NCBI RefSeq assembly: GCF_000337215.1
Contig: NZ_AOHZ01000090.1
Coordinates: 1 to 34,016, forward strand
Source: Natronolimnohabitans innermongolicus JCM 12255
GTDB taxonomy: Archaea > Halobacteriota > Halobacteria > Halobacteriales > Natrialbaceae
Direction: 5' to 3'
Length of the DNA: 34,016 bases
This document shows, piece after piece, positions 24,982-32,971 of the stretch. The notes under the pieces were generated by a model. The model was not told where the DNA came from. It worked only from the letters and a program-made list of their open reading frames with translations, and searched no databases. Positions within the stretch are counted from its first letter, which is position 1, and every line of letters begins with the position of its first letter. The position numbers and the translations under genes are program-made.

Positions 24982-25761
24982 ATGGACGATCTCGAGTCAT
25001 TCGCCGACGAGATCCGCAGTGCAGAGACCGTCGTCGCCTTCACCGGCGCGGGGATCTCCGCCCCCTCGGGCGTCCCCACCTTCCGCGGCGACGACGGCGT
25101 CTGGGAGAAATTCGACGAGGGCCAGTTCACCTACGGTCGGTTCCAGCGCGACCCCGAAGCGTTCTGGGACGATCGCGTCGGCCTCCAGCGGGAGATGTTC
25201 GACGGGACGTACGAACCCAACGCGGCCCACGAGGCGCTGGCCGAACTGGGACGGACCGACCACCTCGAGGCGATCCTCACGCAAAACACGGACGGACTGC
25301 ACGGAGACGCCGTCGACGCGGTCGTCGGCGCCGACGACCCGGAGCCGGCGATCCTCGAACTCCACGGCAACTCTCAGCGCGTCCGGTGTACCGGCTGCGG
25401 GACGCGCAGGGACGGCGATCCGATCTTCGAGCGCGCGGCGAACGGCGATCTCCCGCCGACCTGCGACTGCGGTGGCGTCTACAAACCCGACGTCGTTCTC
25501 TTCGGCGAGCAACTTCCCGGTGCGGTCATCCAGCGCGCCCGCACGCTCGCCCGAGAGAGCGACGTATTCATCGCGATCGGCTCTTCGCTCGTCGTCCAGC
25601 CCGCAGCGTCGCTCCCGCGACAGGCGGCATCCTCCGGCGCTACTGTGGCGATCGTCAACCTCGAGTCGACGCCCGTCGACGGTGCGGCCGACGTGATCCG
25701 TCGCGAAGACGTGACCGACGTGTTGCCGCAGCTGGTTGAACTCGTGACGGACAGCGCATAA
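24982..25761 (+). CDS. cobB: Sir2-family NAD-dependent protein deacylase
   Basis: This 259-residue sirtuin shows all family motifs: AFTGAGISAPSGVPTFRG (NAD binding), TQNTDGLH, catalytic histidine in LELHGN, a zinc site from CTGCG and CDCGG, KPDVVLFGEQLP, GSSLVVQPA, and NLESTPVDGAADV near the end. The second cysteine pair is CDC, not CxxC: PPTCDCGGVYKP. That spacing occurs in some haloarchaeal members. It would remove acetyl or other acyl groups from lysines, releasing nicotinamide and O-acyl-ADP-ribose. A decayed copy of its 3' end lies 4.6 kb downstream, beyond the biuret island. Confidence 0.93.
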   Translation: MDDLESFADEIRSAETVVAFTGAGISAPSGVPTFRGDDGVWEKFDEGQFTYGRFQRDPEAFWDDRVGLQREMFDGTYEPNAAHEALAELGRTDHLEAILTQNTDGLHGDAVDAVVGADDPEPAILELHGNSQRVRCTGCGTRRDGDPIFERAANGDLPPTCDCGGVYKPDVVLFGEQLPGAVIQRARTLARESDVFIAIGSSLVVQPAASLPRQAASSGATVAIVNLESTPVDGAADVIRREDVTDVLPQLVELVTDSA

Positions 25762-25984
25762 CGCAGCGCCGCACCCGACGGTTCGGAGCCATCGCGACGG
25801 CCGAGACGAATCACACACTGATCTGTCTGATTCACACATCCGCGGTACTCGATTGTAAACCCATTTCAAATAACACGGCCACACTGTGATCTATACGGAG
25901 ACAATGACCACATTCGTTTGATCCTAATAGCTATCCTTACTGTGCCAACTCCTGGAGGGTTCCTTAGGATATACTGACCAACTG

Positions 25985-25994
25985 TTAAGTATAT
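25985..25994 (+). promoter_or_regulatory. TATA box of the NCS1 permease
   Basis: TTAAGTATAT is centred about 24 nt before ATG 26013, which fits a leaderless transcript. The surrounding 150 bases are unusually A/T rich for this genome. Confidence 0.6.
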
Positions 25995-26012
25995 CTGTGC
26001 TCTCGACCAATT

Positions 26013-27383
26013 ATGACGAAGTATGATGGAGCAATAGGGAAGGTTTCGCACAAATTGCGCGAATTTTTCAAACATGATCCAGACCAAGACGAATGGGCGG
26101 AGCGGCGCGTGCCGGGTTCCGAGCGACTTGGTGTTTGGGAGCCAGCGACCGTCTGGATCGGATTCGCCATTGCGTTTTCAATCGCGTTTATCGGGAGTCA
26201 GATCTACTTCGGCCTCGGAATGCCCGAAGCGTTGTACGCGATCGTGATCGGAAACGTCTTCCTCGCGATCTATTCGTCACTGATCGCCGTCGCCTCGGTA
26301 GACGGCGGCTTGAACTTCCCGCTTCAAATGAAGGAGGCGTTCGGGAAGAAGGGAGCACTACTACCGATCGCTGTTGTCGGACTCCTCGTCAACGGGTGGT
26401 ACGCCTTTCAAGCGTGGTTGGCGGCCGACGTTATTCGCGCCGCGTGGGATCCGAGCTGGTATCTCCTCGTCGTCGGAGTCGTGATACTCTTCGGACTGCC
26501 ATCGCTGATCGGCGTCGGTGCGATGTCGGACGTCGTCGAGAAATTAGTCATTCCGATCATGGTGTTGTTCGCCGCATACATTCTATTCGCACAGGTGATC
26601 CCCGCGGGAACGAGTATTCTCAGTCAACCGGCCCCCGGTGAATCGATTCCGTTCTTCGTCGGCGTCGGTCTCACTTGGGGGACTTTCGCGGTGAGTGGGA
26701 CGGCAACGGGAGATATCGTGCGATTCGCCGAAGATTCGAAACAAGCGGTCCTCGCGACGATAATCGCCTTCCTCATCTGCAACACGAGTATGATGGTTCT
26801 CGGTGCGCTCAGCGCCGCTGCGCTCAACAGTCTGGATCCGTACTTCGGAATGATCGGGCTACTCGGATCCATTCCCGTCGTGGCGGTCGCCGTTGTGAGC
26901 CTCTGGTCGACCTGTGACGCCTGCCACTACAACGCGACGATGAGTTACACGAACCTCTCGTCGATCATCTCGTGGCGGATTGCCGGCGTAATCGGGATCC
27001 TCGCGGCGCTGATCACGGCGACGACGGAGGTCATTTCCAACCTCGAGAACTGGCTCAATCTGATTAGCATCCTCGTGCCGCCGATCGGTGGCATCATCAT
27101 CGCCGATTACTTCCTGCTTCGCCGCGGCTTCGGCTACGCCGAGACCCGCGTCGCAAACTACAACTGGGCGGCGATCACCTCGTTCGCCGTTGCCGTCGGC
27201 GTCAACTACTACGCCTACGTCACTTATCCGCAACTGCTGCCGGGGTTAGCCGGATTGCTCCTGTGTCTCGTCGCCTATCCGGTTAGCGTGAAAGTCGGCG
27301 TGGCTGTCCTCGGAAGAACGCAGATGGGCTCGACGTTCGAGCCTCACAACAGCGTCACCGAGACGGGACCGGCAGACGACTGA
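26013..27383 (+). CDS. NCS1 family permease (nucleobase/hydantoin/ureide type)
   Basis: This 456-residue transporter has about 12 hydrophobic helices and the NCS1 plan of cytosine, purine, allantoin and hydantoin carriers: a charged N-terminus (HDPDQDEWAERRVPGSERLG), then WEPATVWIGFAIAFS, the loop LNFPLQMKEAFGKKGALLP, ISNLENWLNLISILVPPIGG, and IIIADYFLLRRGFGY. It is convergent with the amidase-biuret hydrolase operon, which suggests it imports the substrate of that pathway, but biuret transport by NCS1 is only inference. A/T-ending codons are more common in its first 250 codons than in the housekeeping genes, consistent with acquisition. Confidence 0.87.
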   Translation: MTKYDGAIGKVSHKLREFFKHDPDQDEWAERRVPGSERLGVWEPATVWIGFAIAFSIAFIGSQIYFGLGMPEALYAIVIGNVFLAIYSSLIAVASVDGGLNFPLQMKEAFGKKGALLPIAVVGLLVNGWYAFQAWLAADVIRAAWDPSWYLLVVGVVILFGLPSLIGVGAMSDVVEKLVIPIMVLFAAYILFAQVIPAGTSILSQPAPGESIPFFVGVGLTWGTFAVSGTATGDIVRFAEDSKQAVLATIIAFLICNTSMMVLGALSAAALNSLDPYFGMIGLLGSIPVVAVAVVSLWSTCDACHYNATMSYTNLSSIISWRIAGVIGILAALITATTEVISNLENWLNLISILVPPIGGIIIADYFLLRRGFGYAETRVANYNWAAITSFAVAVGVNYYAYVTYPQLLPGLAGLLLCLVAYPVSVKVGVAVLGRTQMGSTFEPHNSVTETGPADD

Positions 27384-27831
27384 CGGTCGCGGTCTTTTTT
27401 AGTGCAGTACCAACGGGGATCTCAAGCGAACAGTCGTGCGGTTGTGACAGTGAGAGTAAAATGGTGGAGAGATCAGCCGCCAGAAACCGGACCAATGCGC
27501 TAAATTCGCTGGGTGAGAGGATAACGTCCGCATCGAACGAGTTAGCCGTTCAAATCGTCGCTGATCGTCGAGACAGCGTTCACTCCTTCGCCAATCAGAT
27601 CGCCTTCGGGTTCAACGCTGCTTTTCTGTCCTTCGGAGATCGTGACTTCCGTTCCGCCGTACTTCCGAGACGCTTTCGGACGCCCTGTGGAGAGGGGGGC
27701 GACTCGTCCGCTCGAGTTCACTGTTACTATCTTCTCCTTCGAGAAGAACAACGACCGAAATTGTGGTCGGATCGACGATACCTCCGATACTCAGACTGGA
27801 AAATCGGGTTCCCAACTACTGATAGATCGTC
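27384..27831. other. Gap between convergent permease and amidase; one doubtful small ORF
   Basis: This 448-base stretch has no recognisable gene. The best frame is on the minus strand, 27542-27751 (69 residues, starting MFFSKEKIVTVNSSGRVAPL), with a moderate GC3 and a reasonable, Ser/Gly-rich composition, but no domain I know and no clear promoter. It could be a small unrecognised protein or a gene remnant. Plus-strand frames here are basic and Arg/Ser-rich and look spurious. Confidence 0.3.
27395..27400 (+). terminator. T tract after the NCS1 permease
   Basis: A TTTTTT run lies 11 bases after the stop codon in the context GGTCTTTTTTAG. This is a good archaeal intrinsic terminator, making the permease a single-gene transcript. 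Confidence 0.55.
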
Positions 27832-29211
27832 TTAGTTCGATGAGGACGGTATCGGTTCCGCCGTCGCTCGGGTCGAGCCGGCGGTCTCACTTCGAATCGC
27901 CGCGCCGATGGATGCGATTCGGGCGTCTTCGAACGCCTCCCCGACGACCGTTACGCCGAACGACGGTCCGTCCTCGAACGAGCGAGTTGGAACTGCAACG
28001 GCCGAGAGATCGAGGAGGTTCACGAAATTCGTATAATAGCCGAGGTTCGAGTTCAGCTCGACCGGGTTCGACTGAACTGCGTCGATCGTGTAAGTGGTTC
28101 CCGCCGTCGGAACAACCAGCGCATCGATTCCAGCGAGGACCTGCTCGGCTTCTCGTCGAAGCGTCTTGAGCTGGTCGAACGCTTCGAAGGTATCGACGGC
28201 GGAGTACGCGTCTCCACCGCGGATGATGTCGGCGACGGTCGGATTCACTTCGTCAGGATGGGCCTCGATAAACTCGCCGACGGCCGATAATCGGTCCGCG
28301 ACCCACGGACCACCGTAGAGCAGTTCGGCAGTTTTTCGGAAGGGCGTGAAGTCAACCGTCGTTAGCTCCCCGAACCGCAGTTCCACTTCCTCGATCGTGT
28401 CGTCGAACAGCTGTGCAGCCTCCTCATCGCCGAAAAACTCCAGTTCGTCTGTGGTTGGAACGCCGATCGTGATACTGGAGAGTTCGGTCTTCGATGGTTC
28501 GAGATCGTCGGCCGAGCGACGTGAATACGGATCATCGGAGTCGAACCCGGCGGCGACGCCTTCGACGCGAAGCGCGTCGTCGGTCGTCCAAGCGAAGATA
28601 GACACACAGTCCAGGTCGGCACAGGCCGGGACGACACCACGAGTACTGAGCACCCCGCGCGTCGGTTTCAGTCCGACGAGTCCGTTGAACGCCGCGGGGA
28701 TGCGTCCCGAACCGGCAGTGTCTGTGCCAAGCGCGAACGCGACATGCTCCCGTGCCACCGCCACCGCAGAGCCGCTGGAAGACCCGCCAGAGATGTACGC
28801 GTCGTTGTGTACGTTCCGACACTCTCCGTACGGGCTTCGCGTCCCGACGAGACCCGTGGCGAACTGATCCATGTTCGTCTTGCCGATCAGAATCGCACCG
28901 GCATCGATCAGCCGGTCGACAACGGTGGCATGAGCCGCCGGTTCGTACGCGTAGGCCGGACAGCCGGCAGTCGTCGGGAGGCCCGTATAATCGATATTAT
29001 CTTTCACGGCGAAGGGGATTCCGTAGAGAGGGTTCTCTGCGAGGTCAACATCGCCGAGTTCGGCTACCTCCGCCAGGACGTCGGCTCGATCACGAGTCGC
29101 GATCCACGCGTTCGTATCGTCCGTTTCGATCCGATCGAACGCGTCTTGGACGAGGTCTTCGGGGGTTCGCTCACCGGCTTCGTAAGCGTCGAGTAGTTCC
29201 ATTACCTCCAT
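27832..29211 (-). CDS. atzF: Allophanate hydrolase-type amidase (amidase domain only)
   Basis: This 459-residue amidase-signature enzyme has the Ser-cisSer-Lys triad at Lys70 (GIPFAVKDNID), Ser144 (GGSSSGS) and Ser168 (GTDTAGSGR). The Lys-Ser-Ser spacing (74 and 24) is the same as I recall for AtzF (Lys91, Ser165, Ser189). The segments RIPAAFNGLVGLKPTRGVLS and VVPACADLDCVSIFA, and LYGGPWVADRLSAV later, are specific to allophanate hydrolases among amidases. It would convert allophanate to ammonia and CO2. Family members are usually about 600 residues with a C-terminal domain, which is missing here. Its ATG directly follows the TAG of the biuret hydrolase gene, with a second in-frame ATG nine bases on, so the two are an operon. 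Confidence 0.85.
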   Translation of the reverse strand: MEVMELLDAYEAGERTPEDLVQDAFDRIETDDTNAWIATRDRADVLAEVAELGDVDLAENPLYGIPFAVKDNIDYTGLPTTAGCPAYAYEPAAHATVVDRLIDAGAILIGKTNMDQFATGLVGTRSPYGECRNVHNDAYISGGSSSGSAVAVAREHVAFALGTDTAGSGRIPAAFNGLVGLKPTRGVLSTRGVVPACADLDCVSIFAWTTDDALRVEGVAAGFDSDDPYSRRSADDLEPSKTELSSITIGVPTTDELEFFGDEEAAQLFDDTIEEVELRFGELTTVDFTPFRKTAELLYGGPWVADRLSAVGEFIEAHPDEVNPTVADIIRGGDAYSAVDTFEAFDQLKTLRREAEQVLAGIDALVVPTAGTTYTIDAVQSNPVELNSNLGYYTNFVNLLDLSAVAVPTRSFEDGPSFGVTVVGEAFEDARIASIGAAIRSETAGSTRATAEPIPSSSN

Positions 29212-30075
29212 CTACGCGACACCCGATTCGACGGCTTCGATAAACCGCTCGGAGTCCGATACCCAGCCGAAGACGCCGCCTTGCATCTTTATCTGCTTGA
29301 TCGCGGCCTCGCGGTTTCCGTCGTCCGTCGCGCCCGTAGCGTCTTTCAACAGGAGACACCAGTAACCACGATCGTTCGCTTCCCGCATGATGGTATGGAC
29401 GCAAACGTCGGTCGTGATTCCGGCGATCACGAGGTGGGTCGTACCGAGCCGTTCGAGAACCAGCCCGATGTTCGTGTTCGCGAACGCCCCTTTCGTCGGT
29501 TTATCGATGACGGGTTCACCGGGCTCGGGAGCGAGTTCATCGATAATGTCCCAGTTTTCGTGTTCGCGTGTCAGAAGCGGTCCGACCCCGCCAGCCGGTG
29601 TTTCCCCGATTCCGTCTCCATCTCCGGCCATCTTGCTTCGAAGTAGTTTGTTGAAAGGAGCATCCGAGAGATCCTGTTTGTGCCCCTCCCGGGTATGAAC
29701 GACATCGATATCGGTTCGACGAACCGCCTCGAGGACGTTACTGATCGGTTGAACGGCTCGCTGCGTCCGTGAAAGATCGTATCCCATCGCGTCGACGTAG
29801 CCGTTTTCACCACAGAAGTCCCGTTGCATATCGATGGAGAGAAACGCAGTGCGACCGGAGTCAAACTCCACCATCGCCGTTTCTCCGAAGTCGGGACAGT
29901 CCTCGACCGGAACTCGGAACAGATCGCCTTTCGGAGCTCCATACAGCCATTCGGGGAACTCAATTACTCCTGTCTCTTCGTATTTCTCGTACGTTTCTTG
30001 AACTCTTTTGAGATAGTTATCTCTCGCGTCTTTTTCAGCAAATTCCTTGCTTTCCCCGGAAGTGCTTTGCTTCAT
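29212..30075 (-). CDS. biuH: Isochorismatase-fold cysteine hydrolase, probable biuret amidohydrolase
   Basis: This 287-residue protein has a 75-residue N-terminal extension and then a cysteine hydrolase domain with triad Asp82 (SIDMQRDF), Lys192 (IDKPTKGAF) and Cys225 (GITTDVCVHT). Stretches that match bacterial biuret hydrolases as I recall them are CGENGYVDAMGYDL, VVHTREGHKQDL, PLLTREHENWDII, MREANDRGY and IKMQGGVFG. It would hydrolyse biuret to allophanate and ammonia. The gene for an allophanate hydrolase follows with no gap, which strongly supports biuret over ureidoacrylate. A triuret hydrolase remains possible because the two are close homologues. ATG 30075 was preferred over the in-frame ATG at 30141, which lies upstream of the likely TATA box. 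Confidence 0.82.
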   Translation of the reverse strand: MKQSTSGESKEFAEKDARDNYLKRVQETYEKYEETGVIEFPEWLYGAPKGDLFRVPVEDCPDFGETAMVEFDSGRTAFLSIDMQRDFCGENGYVDAMGYDLSRTQRAVQPISNVLEAVRRTDIDVVHTREGHKQDLSDAPFNKLLRSKMAGDGDGIGETPAGGVGPLLTREHENWDIIDELAPEPGEPVIDKPTKGAFANTNIGLVLERLGTTHLVIAGITTDVCVHTIMREANDRGYWCLLLKDATGATDDGNREAAIKQIKMQGGVFGWVSDSERFIEAVESGVA

Positions 30076-30106
30076 TGTCCTATGACAGACCAGTTTGGAG
30101 AAATTG

Positions 30107-30114
30107 TTTAAACT
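30107..30114 (-). promoter_or_regulatory. TATA-like box of the biuret operon
   Basis: The minus strand reads GTTTAAAC, about 35 nt before ATG 30075, giving a leader of about nine nt. Upstream (30139-30175) is an A/T-only-like tract, and an inverted pair ACTTCA-ATATC-TGAAGT sits at 30182-30198. Confidence 0.45.
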
Positions 30115-30326
30115 TCCGTCTAACCAATGTGGGGGTATCAAAATAATTTATATCTATATATGTCTAAATAACTCCGATATGACTTCAATATCTGAAGTGC
30201 AGTGCGCGAAGAATTTCCGACGGTGGTACCGATGGCGAACGCCAGATCGACGACCGAGCGCGGTGCGTTGATGACGTCAACACGATCGGATCTATCGGTG
30301 GCAGTAGCGATCTCATTCCCCCCGAG

Positions 30327-30425
30327 CCTCGAGTCGACGTCCGTCGATAGCGCCGCCGCCGTGATTCGTTGCGAGGACGCGACCGACGGGTGTCGCGGCT
30401 CGCGGAATTCGTGGCGGAGGCCGAA
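30327..30425 (+). pseudogene. Remnant of a sirtuin gene 3' end
   Basis: Bases 30327-30388 match the end of the intact sirtuin gene (25662-25725) with mostly third-position changes: CCTCGAGTCGACG, CGTCGA, GTGAT, ACCGACG are shared. The translation SLESTSVDSAAAVIRCEDAT parallels NLESTPVDGAADVIRREDVT. After a one-base shift the match continues as GVSRLAEFVAEA against VLPQLVELVTDS. The 5' part of the gene is absent and the preceding 30 bases match poorly, with an extra PPS-coding insert before LEST. This is a broken paralogue or a leftover of rearrangement, not a functional gene. Nothing else in the 418-base gap between the biuret operon and the kinase is recognisable. Confidence 0.75.
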
Positions 30426-30493
30426 CACGATCGACACCCGTCCGGCGCACGTTGTCGAACGGACGTCCTGCCTCTTCGTTGGTGACGAGCGGC

Positions 30494-32971
30494 TCACACA
30501 CCGTCTGCATCTGCGAGTGGCAGCGTAAACGAGAACGTCGCTCCCTCGCCAGGTTCGGAGTCGACCCAGATCTCGCCGCCGACGGACTCACTCCGCGAGC
30601 CTGCCGAGTGCGAACTCGCTTCGCTCGCTCGAACGCTGTGGCGCTCGACGATGCGTTTACAGAGCGCGAGGCCGATTCCCGCTCCCGAGTGCTCGTCGGT
30701 GGCGTGCAGGCGCTGGAACACCTCGAAGACGCGCTCTCTATCGTCCGCGTCGATACCGATCCCCTCGTCGGAGACCGAGACGATCGCCTCCGGGCCGTCC
30801 CGAACGGCTGAAACGTCCACTCGGGGCGGATCGTCGCCACTGTACTCGATCGCGTTCGACAGCAGGTTCTGGAACACCTGGCGTAATTGTTCTGGATCTC
30901 CCTCGACGCGAGGCAGTGACTCGGACTCGATCTCGGCGTCGCTTTCCTCGATCGCTAGCTGGAGATCAGCGCGGACGTCCGCGAGCACGGCGTCCAGATC
31001 GACCGGCTCGAAGGGATCGCCGCGCGTTTCGACCCGTGAATACTCGAGCAATCCCTCGATCATCTCGCGCATGCGGTCGGCGCCGTCGACGGCGAATGCG
31101 ATGAACTCCTCGGCGTCCTCGTCGAGTTCGTCCGCATAGCGATGCTCGAGCAACTGGAGGTAGCTCGCGACCATCCGTAACGGTTCCTGGAGGTCGTGTG
31201 ACGCGGCGTACGCGAACTGTTCGAGACGCTCGTTTGATTTTTCGAGCCGGCGCTCGAACTGCTTGCGCTCGGTGATATCGGTCAGCGCACCGCGGAACGT
31301 CACCGGATCTCCGTCGTCGTCGTACTCGACGTGACCGCGTGCAACGACCCACCGGAGGTCGTCATCGTCGTTCCACACGCGGTATTCTTCTTCGTACTGC
31401 TCTCCCGATTCGATGGCGTCCTCGATCCGTTGTTCGACCCGCTCGCGATCGTCGCCGTGAATCGCCGAGACGAAGCGGTCGAACGAGACGCCCTCCGCGG
31501 CCGCGTCGGGATCGATCCCGAACTTCTTGGCGAACGACGTACCCGTAACCAGCCGATCGTCGGGAATGTGCCACTCCCAGGTCCCGACAGCGCCGGCTTC
31601 GGTCGCCGCCTCCAGCCGCTCTTTTGCGTCCTCGAGATAGCGCTCGCGTTCGACCCGTTCGGTCACGTCGTTCGCCGCGCCCAGCCAGCGGGTGATTTCG
31701 CCGTCCTCATCCAGAAGCGGCGTCGCACGCGAGACGATCCAGGCTACCGTCCCGTCCTCACGAACGACCCGGTGTTCCAACTCGAAGCTACGTTTCGTAC
31801 GAACGGCGTCGTCGATGGTTTCTCGAACGCGCGGCCGGTCTTCGGGCGGAACGTGTTTTTCAATCCACGACGGACCGCGTTCGTCAGTATCCGCGAGGAA
31901 ATCCGCCCCTTCTAAACTCCGTAGCTCGCTCCAGTCCGCGTTCGTACTGAACACCGCATCCGACGTGGTGGTAACCAGCGCGCGAAAGCGCTCTTCGCTC
32001 TCGCGCAGCTGTTCGTACGCTTCTTGCGTTGCCTGCTGGAGTAACTCCTGTCCGCGCAACACGATGTCCGATGCGAGCTGTGAATCCGCCGCGTCGGGAT
32101 CCTGAAGCAACTCTCGCTCCCCGTCCGCCCGAAGCTCCTCGACGACCGGGGTGATGTCCTCGACGCTGTGGACGATGTAGTCGATTTCGCCCGCCCCGTC
32201 GAACACCGGCGAGTTGATCGGGCTCCACCAGCGCTCCTCGAATTCGTCGCCGTCCGACTCGCGATCGGGGATCGGATAGTGGGTCACCGGCATGACGTCG
32301 GCCTCTCCGGTCGCCGCTACGCTCTCGAGCGACTCGCGCAGATTTTCGACGCCATCGGCCGGATCGTCGGGGTTGTTCGGAAAGATTTCGAACAACGTCT
32401 TCCCCAGCATCTCCGACCGTTCGGTCATCGTCGCCTCCAGATAGGCATCGCTCACGGCCACGATTTCGTAGTCCTCGGGCTGTACGATGAGGTAGTTGCC
32501 GGGAACGTTCTCGAACAGCCGGCGAAAGGTCGCTTCAGTGGTTTCCGCCTCCGGCCGTTTGCACTCGCTGACGTCGCGAACGGTTCCGATCGTTCCCTGT
32601 ACGGTATCGTCCACCTCGAGCACGCTTACCCGCACTTCACAGCGAAGGTGGTCCCCTTCGGTAGTTTCCAGAGTGAGATCGAGCACCTCGTTTGGGTCGT
32701 CGGAATTCGCCCGGAGGCGATCGACGGCTCGTTCGATCCTCACACTGTCCCCGCCGAAGAGCACGGACACGTGCTCGCCGAGCAGGTCTTCGCGCGCGTA
32801 CCCGGTCATCTCGACGATATCGTCGTTGACCGCGACGAGGCGACCCTCGGTGTCGAGTCGATAGATTCCATCGTCGAGCGCGTTGAGAAGGGTACGATAG
32901 TGCTGGAGAGCCTCGGTCTCGTCTGCATCGTTCCAACACGTCATTTCGGAGGTTCCAGCCCGGTTACCCAT
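30494..32971 (-). CDS. PAS-domain sensor histidine kinase
   Basis: This 825-residue soluble kinase has four PAS-type domains in series (about residues 22-140, 147-280, 320-455, 460-580), then the HisKA helix with His592 in YAASHDLQEPLRMVASYLQ, and the HATPase domain (N box QVFQNLLSNAIEYS, G1 DEGIGID, F box VFEVFQRL, G2 GAGIGLALCKRI). The PAS repeats lack a membrane anchor, so it senses a cytoplasmic cue such as redox, light or a ligand. A 19-residue insert splits the strand after IVERH. No response regulator is adjacent. ATG 32971 has a TTATCA box 28 nt upstream; a GTG at 32977 is the alternative start. Confidence 0.9.
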   Translation of the reverse strand: MGNRAGTSEMTCWNDADETEALQHYRTLLNALDDGIYRLDTEGRLVAVNDDIVEMTGYAREDLLGEHVSVLFGGDSVRIERAVDRLRANSDDPNEVLDLTLETTEGDHLRCEVRVSVLEVDDTVQGTIGTVRDVSECKRPEAETTEATFRRLFENVPGNYLIVQPEDYEIVAVSDAYLEATMTERSEMLGKTLFEIFPNNPDDPADGVENLRESLESVAATGEADVMPVTHYPIPDRESDGDEFEERWWSPINSPVFDGAGEIDYIVHSVEDITPVVEELRADGERELLQDPDAADSQLASDIVLRGQELLQQATQEAYEQLRESEERFRALVTTTSDAVFSTNADWSELRSLEGADFLADTDERGPSWIEKHVPPEDRPRVRETIDDAVRTKRSFELEHRVVREDGTVAWIVSRATPLLDEDGEITRWLGAANDVTERVERERYLEDAKERLEAATEAGAVGTWEWHIPDDRLVTGTSFAKKFGIDPDAAAEGVSFDRFVSAIHGDDRERVEQRIEDAIESGEQYEEEYRVWNDDDDLRWVVARGHVEYDDDGDPVTFRGALTDITERKQFERRLEKSNERLEQFAYAASHDLQEPLRMVASYLQLLEHRYADELDEDAEEFIAFAVDGADRMREMIEGLLEYSRVETRGDPFEPVDLDAVLADVRADLQLAIEESDAEIESESLPRVEGDPEQLRQVFQNLLSNAIEYSGDDPPRVDVSAVRDGPEAIVSVSDEGIGIDADDRERVFEVFQRLHATDEHSGAGIGLALCKRIVERHSVRASEASSHSAGSRSESVGGEIWVDSEPGEGATFSFTLPLADADGV
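30581..30637 (-). repeat. 57-base palindrome-rich in-frame insert within the kinase gene
   Basis: The kinase family consensus here is IVERH followed directly by GGEIWVDSEPGEG. In this gene 19 Ser/Ala/Glu/Arg-rich residues (SVRASEASSHSAGSRSESV) intervene, encoded by DNA containing TTCGAGCGAGCGAAGCGAG, an imperfect hairpin with GAA at its turn. A related string, GCGAGCGAACGAAGTGAGCG, occurs at 2598-2617 between genes. The insert keeps the frame and sits in a surface loop, so the kinase probably tolerates it. Confidence 0.65.

Noticed and set aside
27461-27835. 124-codon plus-strand frame after the permease
   Set aside because: It has a basic, Arg/Ser-rich composition, lies after a T-tract terminator and has no promoter or recognisable domain.
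30202-30528. 108-codon plus-strand frame upstream of the kinase
   Set aside because: Its middle is the sirtuin remnant and its end is antisense to the kinase. It is better described as a pseudogene fragment.
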